Origin: Paratrimastix pyriformis
Taxonomy: Eukaryota; Preaxostyla; Paratrimastigidae
DNA: 64,000 bases
Direction of reading: 5' to 3'
NCBI GenBank assembly: GCA_027972325.1
Contig: JAPMOS010000041.1
Location: 228,407-292,406 of the forward strand
Of the stretch, positions 57,301 to 64,000 are shown piece by piece. Numbering within the stretch: position 1 is the stretch's first letter; each line of letters starts with the position of its first letter. The notes under the pieces are model-generated. The model was not told the origin of the DNA and made no database searches. It saw nothing but the letters and a program-made list of their open reading frames with translations. Both the position numbers and the translations under genes were made by a program.

Positions 57301-58059
57301 GTCCTTCTTGGGCTTGGTGGGCGCCACCGGGGCCTTCTTGTTCGCTTCGGGGCCGTCCTTCTTGGGCTTGGGCTTGTTCTTGACCTCCTCTTCGGGGGCC
57401 TTCTTGGGGGGCTTGGGCTTGGCCTTCTCCTTTGGCTTTGGGCTCGGGGAGGCATCGTCGTCATCCAAGATCCTAAAAAACAGAGATCAGGTGTGAAAGG
57501 CAAGAAACCACTGCGACAGACGCCACGCGAGCTGCACCGGTTGCCTTGTCCTTGTGCTCGATCGGGAGGGCCTGCGTCGGGAGGGGCGCGGTCGGGGCGG
57601 TCGGCGCAGGGGGCGCTCCTTCGGCGGTATGGGTGGCGGCGGGGGCGGGAGACCTAACGAAGAAGGAATTAAACCGAGCTTGAGGTGAGATGAAAACACA
57701 GACAAGGGCGCGGGTTGGGGCTGCTCGGTCAGCGGCTCGTCACCGCCAATGTCGACGCGCTCGTCGTCAGCGGCGAAAGCAGGGGAGGAGGGCCTCCCAA
57801 TGCTCTCGAAGGCGTCTTGAATCACCATCAAATGCAGGGGCGCAGCGAGCGTCCCCCCCACAAGCTTCGAGGCGGCATTGATGCGGCGACGGAAGCTATG
57901 ACAAGATGTTGTGGGAAAACAGAAGGGGCGAGGACAAACAAACCAATTGATCGCCACGTGTGGTGCCTCGGCCCAACCCGGGGTTGAAGCGAGTGTGCCC
58001 TCACACCAAGCAATGGCATCTTCGGGGGTCCTGAACTGATTCCAATCGATAGAGTTCAT
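44328..58059 (-). CDS. ParB-like domain plus N4/N6 DNA methyltransferase, multi-exon
   Basis: Minus-strand gene from the ATG at 58059 ([20 protein letters not shown]) to TAA at 44328. In order: a basic Pro/Lys-rich linker (57050-57480), a ParB-like part ([33 protein letters not shown]), [20 protein letters not shown], a helical region, [20 protein letters not shown] (55440-55520), a QAKPPQPAP repeat linker, [18 protein letters not shown], and [19 protein letters not shown] (DAPW in place of DPPW/Y). The exon ending AIWG at 54390 joins, through a 9.3-kb intron, to [11 protein letters not shown] at 45093. The last exon has [19 protein letters not shown] and [20 protein letters not shown] (motif I, changed from DPFxGxGT). 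ParB-methylase fusions are known from phages and mobile elements. Target and activity unknown. Confidence 0.62.
45213..46095 (+). CDS. LINE-B ORF1 (gag-like)
   Basis: It starts [20 protein letters not shown] 48 nt after the element's 5' end, with an Ala/Glu/Lys-rich helical N-terminus. Then [34 protein letters not shown] and, after a frame change near 45770-45830, [20 protein letters not shown] and [20 protein letters not shown], with a stop at 46095. The last part, with alternating beta-like and basic stretches, could be an RRM-like nucleic-acid binding fold; this is only a guess. Confidence 0.55.
46300..47390 (+). other. LINE-B, purine-rich coding-like stretch
   Basis: Between ORF1 and the protease region the plus strand is purine-rich and open in long but shifting frames, for example [20 protein letters not shown] and [20 protein letters not shown]. 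It is probably the N-terminal part of ORF2, degraded by frameshifts. No domain recognised. Confidence 0.35.
47470..48304 (+). CDS. LINE-B ubiquitin-specific-protease-like domain
   Basis: A Cys-box-like sequence [15 protein letters not shown] (about 47469-47513) continues after a one-base shift as [11 protein letters not shown], matching the USP pattern NxGxxCYxNxxLQ. Downstream, in one frame, come two zinc-binding Cys pairs ([10 protein letters not shown] and [14 protein letters not shown]), [13 protein letters not shown], then [20 protein letters not shown] and [20 protein letters not shown] with GDIFLYVA. The last part is the USP His box (GHW-V..., WxxFDDS, ending FLY) of peptidase family C19. 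Length and spacing are shorter than in cellular USPs. A related copy lies at 63480-63842. Role inferred: protein processing or deubiquitination for the element. Confidence 0.68.
48598..49340 (+). CDS. LINE-B APE-type endonuclease
   Basis: Reads [18 protein letters not shown], then in the next frame [20 protein letters not shown] (catalytic Glu in QETK), [47 protein letters not shown] and [11 protein letters not shown] (the SDH-type catalytic His). At least three frame changes. This is the nicking nuclease of APE-class non-LTR elements. Confidence 0.75.
49960..51420 (+). CDS. LINE-B reverse transcriptase
   Basis: Segments give [57 protein letters not shown]...[11 protein letters not shown] (motif A across frames), then [20 protein letters not shown] (motif C), [20 protein letters not shown] and [24 protein letters not shown]-type RT with thumb region. 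Broken into four or more frames here. Confidence 0.85.
52160..52600 (+). CDS. LINE-B RNase H
   Basis: [20 protein letters not shown]-like start (DGS), then in frame [32 protein letters not shown] and [20 protein letters not shown] with ADKIA. The D-E-D-H-D residues are all present. The same domain is present in the inverted copy at 37640-37980. Confidence 0.85.
52800..54185 (+). CDS. LINE-B C-terminal domain, possibly methyltransferase-like
   Basis: About 450 residues after RNase H. Readable parts: [80 protein letters not shown] with [40 protein letters not shown](A)FSFWLPSFW-like, [20 protein letters not shown], ending [14 protein letters not shown] at 54185. The NPEYN motif, a following helix, the IVPYG strand and FDVGILLF resemble the NPPY/F layout of adenine methyltransferases, with one Pro changed. 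The copy in the DIRS element has the same NPEYN, so it is not a recent error. Not recognised with certainty; it could be an unrelated fold. Confidence 0.4.
54186..54379 (+). other. LINE-B 3' UTR with UUCG stem-loop and (CA)n tail
   Basis: ATGTTACCCGC, then GGGC-TTCG-GCCC (about 54307-54318), ATAACGGACTCGGC and GTAAGCCGGGAAGTATCA followed by CA repeats to 54379. The same ending lies in minus orientation at 35744-35830, and related endings at 30600-30722 and 40971-41110. It is probably the RT recognition stem-loop. Confidence 0.75.
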
Positions 58060-58120
58060 CTGAAAACGGCAAAAAGGCGCGTGAACAAGGAAGAGAACCC
58101 GGGGTAATGTCCACCCCGCT

Positions 58121-59090
58121 GAGTTTCACCGAAAAAACCCTTTGGGACATGTCGGAACACCGATCCGAAAAATTCGATTTCCATTGAAATTCCATACGAG
58201 TCGTATGGATTTTAGTACCCCCGACTAACTTCGGGATAGTGGTTCTGATGACGGAAAACGTCGAGTTTCACCGAAAAAACCCTTTGGGACATGTCGGAAC
58301 ACCGATCCGAAAAATACGATTTCCATTGAAATTCCATACGAGTCGTATGGATTTTAGTACCCCCGACTAACTTCGGGATAGTGGTTCTGATGACGGAAAA
58401 CGTCGAGTTTCACCGAAAAAACCCTTTGGGACATGTCGGAACACCGATCCGAAAAATACGATTTCCATTGAAATTCCATACGAGTCGTATGGATTTTAGT
58501 ACCCCCGACTAACTTCGGGATAGTGGTTCTGATGACGGAAAACGTCGAGTTTCACCGAAAAAACCCTTTGGGACATGTCGGAACACCGATCCGAAAAATA
58601 CGATTTCCATTGAAATTCCATACGAGTCGTATGGATTTTAGTACCCCCGACTAACTTCGGGATAGTGGTTCTGATGACGGAAAACGTCGAGTTTCACCGA
58701 AAAAACCCTTTGGGACATGTCGGAACACCGATCCGAAAAATACGATTTCCATTGAAATTCCATACGAGTCGTATGGATTTTAGTACCCCCGACTAACTTC
58801 GGGATAGTGGTTCTGATGACGAAAAACGTCGAGTTTCACCGAAAAAACCCTTTGGGACATGTCCCGATCCGAAAAATACGATTTCCATTGAAATTCCATA
58901 CGAGTCGTATGGATTTTAGTACCCCCGACTAACTTCGGGATAGTGGTTCTGATGACGGAAAACGTCGAGTTTTTCACCGAAAAAACCCTTTGGGACATGT
59001 CGGAACACCGATCCGAAAAATTCGATTTCCATTGAAATTCCATACGAGTCGTATGGATTTTAGTACCCCCGACTAACTTCGGGATAGTGG
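58121..59090 (+). repeat. 142-bp tandem satellite, seven copies
   Basis: The unit starting GAGTTTCACCGAAAAAACCC begins at 58121, 58263, 58405, 58547, 58689, 58831 and 58967. The first six steps are 142 bp except the last, which is shortened by a small deletion. Each unit carries the palindrome CCATACGAGTCGTATGG. Copies are almost identical. AT content is clearly above that of the surroundings. The array starts just upstream of the methyltransferase gene's start. Confidence 0.95.
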
Positions 59091-59385
59091 GCGAAAAGAA
59101 AAAATTTAACACGCATCGGAAGGGGTGAGATTCGGGGTTAACGGCCCGAGATTCGGCAAATCTCCGATCTCCGAAAACCGTTAAGGTAATTGCGGGCCAA
59201 CGGTCCATGATCGAACCGTGAAGTGACCCCGATTTGGGCTCCGGAAGGGGTCCCAAGAGAGGGTAAAAAAGCACGGATGTCGAAATCACAACAGGGCAAA
59301 AGTTGAAAAATGAGATCTGAAATTTCCCGCCCAATTCCAGGACTTAAGGGGGCGCCCCGGACCAGCACAGTGCCTTCGTTTTTTC
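59091..59385. other. Spacer before the gag-like ORF
   Basis: AT-richer sequence following the satellite. It holds GGTTAACGGCCCGAGATTCG and AAACCGTTAAGGTAATTGCG but no ORF or RNA gene that I can support. It may contain the promoter of the downstream ORF. Confidence 0.3.
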
Positions 59386-61018
59386 GTGGTGAACACCCGT
59401 TTTTTCAAGGACTACCGACCGAACAACAACGAAACTCTACTCCAATGGCCTCTACTCATCGACTTCAAGACCCTCCGATGCCCAAGATCAACATCAAGGT
59501 TCCAACTCCTGGGACACCCAATCCGACCCCAACGGCTCTTCGAGTGGCTCTTCGAGTGCCGTTTCGGCGGGAAGGGGCACTCGCGGCCCGGGCTCGACCT
59601 TCTTGGACCGGCTGATGGTTACGGATGCCCGCGTGTCAGGGGCGGCTCCCGGTGGCCCGGCAAGCCCGGCGCAGGCCCTACAGGCGGCTGCGGCTGTCCA
59701 CAAGGCTGCTTCCGCTGCGCAGGCCGCGTCCGGCCTGGCCACCGCGACCGCTCCGCTACCATCCCAGGACCTCGACGACGACGGTGCCGCCCAGAGCGGG
59801 CCCGAGGGGACCGTCCCGCTGCCCCCCGCGCCCCCCTGTGCCCACCCCGGCCCTGCAGATTCACTCTGCCGTCACCCCCAGCCCCAGGAAGGCCTCGACC
59901 TCTACATCCGGCGCGTGATGGAGGCCTCGCTGGGGACTTTCTCGAGCAGCAGCGGGCCTTGCTCGTGGCCGCAGCTGCTGCCTCCGCTTGCCTCCCGCCC
60001 AGGAGGCCGGCCTTGCTGCCCGCGGTGCTGCTGGTGCCCCCGGGTGCCGGTGGTGCCGCCGCCGTGCCGGCCGCGGATGAGCCTGCTCCGCTCTCGTTTT
60101 TTCGGCCCGACCAGGCCACTGCAACCAACGTCCCGTCCAACCAAGTTCCAGCCGCCGCAGCCTTCCGGCGGCTCGCCCGGGCTGCTCCCGGTCCCTTTCC
60201 GGGGAGGCCGACCCGCCCAGCGGCGACGATGATGCCGCCGGTGCCGAGGGCGAATTTGCGGACGAGGACGACGCTGCCGCCGCCGGCGACGAGGATGAGC
60301 TCCGGCACGCAGCCGACCCGCAGCAGCAGCCTGGCGACCGCGAGGCCTCTGACAGGCTCGCACTGGAGCGCGCCCGGGCATTTGTCCGGGGCGTTGCCGT
60401 GCCCAGCGACTTTCCCCAGCTCGGCTCCGTCACGGGCCTTGCCCGCGAGTCCAGGGCTGAATTCCGCTTTCTCCAGCGCCTTCACCGGGAATCGCTCAAC
60501 CTTGAGCGGCTGGCGCGCCTGCCCTGCACCGAGGAGGACTTGCGCGCCGCCCTCTCTTGCTTTGCTCGCTCCATTGCCTCCGCCATCGTGGACCGCAAGC
60601 GGCTCGCCTGGGTGCACACAGCACTTGCCCCGACGTGGCCCGCATGTACGAGTATGTCCGCACCGCTCCCGAGGTCGCCACGGGCCAGAACCTCCAGCAG
60701 CTCGACTTCGCCATCCGCCTCGCTCAGGGCATGCGCGCCCTGCCCGGCCAGCAGCAGCAGCAACGCGGCGGCCAGGCTGGCGGGCGTCGCATGGGCGGGG
60801 GCCGGGATCGCGACTTCCGCTCGTCGGGTGGCCGCGGCAGCTTCGGCGGGCGCAGCTATGGCGGCGGGTTTGGCCGAGGCGGCGACCGGTTCAACGACTT
60901 TGCCCAGCGCCAGCAGCGCAGCTTCCCGCAGCGGCGCCGCTTCGACAATGGTGGCGGCAACAACGGCTCCGCCGGCGGGCGCCAGCAGGCGCAGTCGGGC
61001 GGCGCCGGCGAGCAGTAA
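59386..61018 (+). CDS. Gag-like protein with RGG tail
   Basis: Shifting frames give an Ala/Pro-rich first half (DRLMVTDARVSGAAPGGPAS), GLDLYIRRVMEASLGTFLEQQ-like, an acidic linker (EGEFADEDDAAAAGDEDELR-like), then a helical block ALERARAFVRGVAVPSDFPQ, EFRFLQRLHRESLNLERLAR, LRAALSCFARSIASAIVDRK and MYEYVRTAPEVATGQNLQQL. The C-terminus is Gly/Arg-rich (QAGGRRMGGGRDRDFRSSGG...) with a stop at 61018. A helical core with an RGG nucleic-acid-binding tail suggests a retroelement gag or an RNA-binding host protein. No RT follows within the window. Frames switch at least three times. Confidence 0.45.
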
Positions 61019-61439
61019 CGGCGCGCAGAGCCCGCGCGCCGCGGCAGCAACGGGGTCCGCCTTCACCACCGCTCTCTCGGGCCCTCCACCCCCCCACCAC
61101 CCCACACTTGCGAGCGATCCTCGCCACCGCCTCCACTCGTCACCTGCCTCTCTGCTCTTGCAGTCCCCCGTTGGCCAGCCGTGGGGCCAGCCTGTCACCG
61201 TCCCTGTGGGCGGGCGCCAAGCCAGTCCCGTCAAGGTCCAAGGTTTGCCCCACGTCCCTCCGCTCTCCGCCCATTTTTCCTCTCAACGCTCCTCGTCCCT
61301 CACCCATCTCTCGCTCTCCGTCCTTCCTCCCTCTGTGCCCCTCGTCTCGATCTCCGCTGAGATGCACCCTTTTCTCCACCCCTCATTCCTTCCACCCCTC
61401 CCCTTCACCTCTGGTGAAGACCCTGGGCGCCGAGGGGGC

Positions 61440-62330
61440 CTCCGCCAACGAAATGGAGATGCTCAAGACCAAGATACGCAGTGGCTGCGCGAGGACTTCG
61501 ACCCCCACAAGGCCACAGGCCGCTCTGGCTTCCGCCGCCGCCCCGGACGCAAGGAAGAAGCCCGCCAAGATTCCACCAGGAGCTCCAGGTCCGTTCGACC
61601 GGGGTGCGCGCGGTCGGGCTTGCCTTTTCGTGTCTGTTTCCGTCCGATCTCACCTTGCAGTCTGGGGGTGGCCTCTTTGGGTGCTGCGCCTCGTACCAGA
61701 CGAACACTCCGGGGCCGAGGAAGTGGGTGGTGCACGAGCCACACGAGGACTCCGGGCCGAGGTGGAGTACGATGACGATGCGGAGCACACTGAGAAGGCC
61801 TCCGTCTCGGCCGCCCCCGAGTCGGCCGAAGGTGCGGAACAGGAGGAGCAGGAGGAGAATGGCATCAACATGGCCGCCGCCGCCGACGGCAGCCTGATTA
61901 CCTTCATGTCCCAGCCATGCCCCTGCTCTGCACACGGCGCCATGCGCAAGGTCCTGCGTGTCGCCCAGTCGACGGCAGCCGCCGCGGCCACCCACAAGAA
62001 AAGCGGCATGCCCGCCGCGAGGAGTCCAACCACACGTCCGATAGCCTGGTCCGTTGCTCGGAGCGACGCCATCCTGGACGTCAATCCCCCCGCTCACTCC
62101 CCCGCTGTCCACAGCCCTCTGCGGGACTACCGTTGCCGGTGTCCGCAGGCTGCGGGTCATGACCGACAAGCCGTCAAGCTCGAGGCCCCCAGCGGTCTGC
62201 CCTGCCCCCGCCCTGCCCTGGCAGCGGCCTCGCTTCCTCGCAATTCGCACCTGGCTCATCCCTCCATCCCTGCAGCGCCCTCGTCCGAGCGGAACTTTGC
62301 TTCCTGCCGATGCGCCCGGAGTTCGTGACC
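61440..62330 (+). CDS. Unassigned coding stretch
   Basis: One exon reads QWLREDFDPHKATGRSGFRR and is joined through a likely intron (donor after GGAGCTCCAG near 61587, acceptor CACCTTGCAG at about 61660) to a frame containing LVPDEHSGAEEV, VEYDDDAEHTEKASVSAAPE, EENGINMAAAADGSLITFMS and CPCSAHGAMRKVLRVAQSTA. No family recognised. It may be the downstream part of the element that supplies the gag-like ORF. Confidence 0.3.
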
Positions 62331-63479
62331 CTGTCAAGCGGGACTTTGTCAAGCAGCTTTCTGACAGCATGTGTGGCTCCGACCGAGCTGGACGGGGCCC
62401 CACTACACTTCCCAAATGTCCTCTGGGTGGGGTTCCGTGATGACGCCCACCACACCCGCCCCTCGGCCACCAGCACCCCCGCCCCGGCCGCCTCGCCCTT
62501 TGCCCTCGGCCTTGGTCAACATGCTCCCAGCAGCCCTCCGTCCGAGGGCGCCCCCGCCCCAGCGCCCCAGCCGCTTCCGACGATGCAGCCCCCCCCCCCC
62601 CCCCCTGCCCCTCCTGTCCGGAACCTGTCGCGCTGGCCATCAAAGGTCGCTGCGACCGGGGGGCTGGCCGCCGCCTTGTCCTCTGGCAATGGTTTGTCCC
62701 CGAGGGACGGGCCAACGCCCTGGGTCTTTCCACGCCACGGAACTCTTCCAGAGTCCGAGCGGTATTCGAATAATCCGCAGAGGCCGCCCGCCAGGTTGTG
62801 CATTTCGTTCGATCATCTCCCGCTCGACCGCATCCCTGCCGCTCCTCTTCCTCCCTCCTCCCTCCTCACCCCCCCCCGCCCCCACCTCCCACCCCACCCC
62901 CACTCCCCCCCCCCCCCCGCCTCCCCGCCCATACAAGCGCATGGACACACGCGCACGGCCTGTTTTCCCGTCACGCAGCAATATAGTGATTGAGCGTTGA
63001 GTCCGGTCAACAGGCATTCTGACCAGCCTCAAGATAGAAAAAGATGTTGCGGCGGGACGATGATGATCGAAAGACCTGAGAACGTGGGCAGGAAGCAACA
63101 TTATTCGATTCCAGAACCCGATCGTTACGCTCGATCATACGCTCGATCATACGCTCGATCCGCTCGAGCGTAGACCTGACCCGAAAATTCAAAATTTGAA
63201 TTTTGGAAATTCGAAGATCGGGACCCCGAGGGGCCCCAAATACAAGCCTTTCTCGCTGCTGGGTCCGATCATCTGACGTGGAATCCGGTGGCGGGGCTCT
63301 GTTTCATTCCGATCGAGCGTAGCAATATCGTGCGGCTATCACCCCGGCCGATCGGCTTGGACACCAGGGCGCGGAGTGAAGGGGCCCTGTCTGGCAACAT
63401 ATTCAAAGGGTTTCAGATCTTGAAAACGCATTTTGTCGCTGCGCTCGATGATACGCCCGACGTCGGATCGAGCTTACCC
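62331..63479. other. Pro-rich and repeat-rich stretch, no gene supported
   Basis: Both strands are open over 62500-62990 because of C-runs. At 63110-63175 the short motif CGATCATACG repeats and inverted CGCTCGAGCG-type words cluster. I see no domain. Confidence 0.3.
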
Positions 63480-63842
63480 GACGTGCTATGGGATGTGGTG
63501 GAAGTGGGCGGTAAGGTGTATCACATGGTAGCGGTGGCGAGGTTTGTGGGAGAAGGGGGGGTGGGCGACACTGGGTGGCGGTCAAGAAGATTGGAGGCCA
63601 ATGGTGGAGGTTTAATGACAGCAAGGTCGGAGAAGTTGGGGAAGAGGAAGCAGATCATGGAGATGTGTTCATATATGTGGAGGGGCAGGAAAAGGCTTCG
63701 AAGATGAGGAAGTCGGCCCTGGGACCGGCGTTCGGAGGTGTGAAGATGCAGATGGGAGGTGGGAAGGCTGGGGAGCGGGGATGGGCTGGGGTGGAGCAGT
63801 GCATGGGGGTGGGTGTGGGAAGCCAATCTGCAGTGGGGGATA
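63480..63842 (+). CDS. LINE-B relative: USP-like His-box fragment
   Basis: Frames give VYHMVAVARFVG, then after a G-run shift VAVKKIGGQWWRFNDSKVGE, VGEEEADHGDVFIYVEGQEK and MRKSALGPAFGG. This matches the LINE-B protease end ([20 protein letters not shown] ... GPAFGG) in order and spacing but with clear divergence, so it is a separate copy or subfamily. The window ends before any APE or RT. Confidence 0.65.
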
Positions 63843-63894
63843 GTTAGCCGGAAGTCAGGGTGCCTGCGGGGGAGGGGAAGGGAGTGAAGGCGCG

Positions 63895-64000
63895 GAGAAG
63901 GAGGAGGAGGAGGGAGGAGGAGGAGGGAGGAGGAGGAGGAGGAGGAGGAGGAGGAGGAGGAGGAGGAGGAGGAGGAGGAGGAGGATGGTGGTGGTGGTGG
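63895..64000 (+). repeat. (AGG)n/(TGG)n tract at window end
   Basis: Imperfect then pure AGG units, changing to TGG in the last bases. Confidence 0.95.

Overview
The window is nuclear DNA of a eukaryote. Most host genes are split by GT-AG introns, many of them only 39-47 nt long and some without an in-frame stop. Several genes match eukaryote-only families: an RNF25-like RWD-RING ligase, an ERCC6L/PICH-like SNF2 translocase, an RFWD3-like RING ligase, and a probable ciliary CFAP92-like protein. The last suggests a flagellate or an organism with a flagellated stage. DNA is GC-rich, with very long (TG)n tracts and many retroelements. I cannot name the lineage; a free-living protist or alga is the best guess.

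Layout. 0.6-9.2 kb: host genes. These are RNF25-like (minus), divergently paired with PICH-like (plus), then an unassigned minus-strand gene, RFWD3-like (plus) and a minisatellite-rich ORF. 9.2-18.6 kb: a nest of retrotransposon pieces separated by (TG)n, ending in a nearly full non-LTR element here called LINE-A (13403-18182). 18.7-30.6 kb: host genes again (VWA-domain protein on minus, CFAP92-like on plus, an unassigned Pro/Ala-rich protein), with a cluster of poly(T)-flanked retro-insertions inside one intron. 31.5-41 kb: a DIRS-type tyrosine-recombinase retrotransposon with inverted termini, itself broken by a 5'-truncated copy of a second non-LTR element (LINE-B). 41-44.3 kb: a degenerate Ty3-like integrase. 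44.3-58.1 kb: one host gene on minus (ParB-like domain plus split N4/N6 DNA methyltransferase domain) whose intron holds a full-length LINE-B (45165-54379, 11-bp target duplication). 58.1-59.1 kb: a 142-bp tandem satellite. 59.3-62.4 kb: an RGG-tailed gag-like ORF and an unassigned coding stretch. 63.4 kb to the end: part of another LINE-B relative.

Main result. The two non-LTR elements have unusual domain sets. LINE-A reads as N-terminal GIY-YIG nuclease, reverse transcriptase, RNase H, zinc knuckle and R2-like PD-(D/E)xK endonuclease: two endonucleases, as in Dualen elements, but with GIY-YIG in place of the APE domain. LINE-B carries an ubiquitin-specific-protease-like domain upstream of APE, RT and RNase H, then a long C-terminal domain that may be methyltransferase-like. 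The target duplications around LINE-B show that its (CA)n tract is the element's own 3' tail, which suggests that LINE tails seed the TG/CA microsatellites of this genome. All element copies carry frameshifts and look inactive; the host genes look intact apart from splicing.
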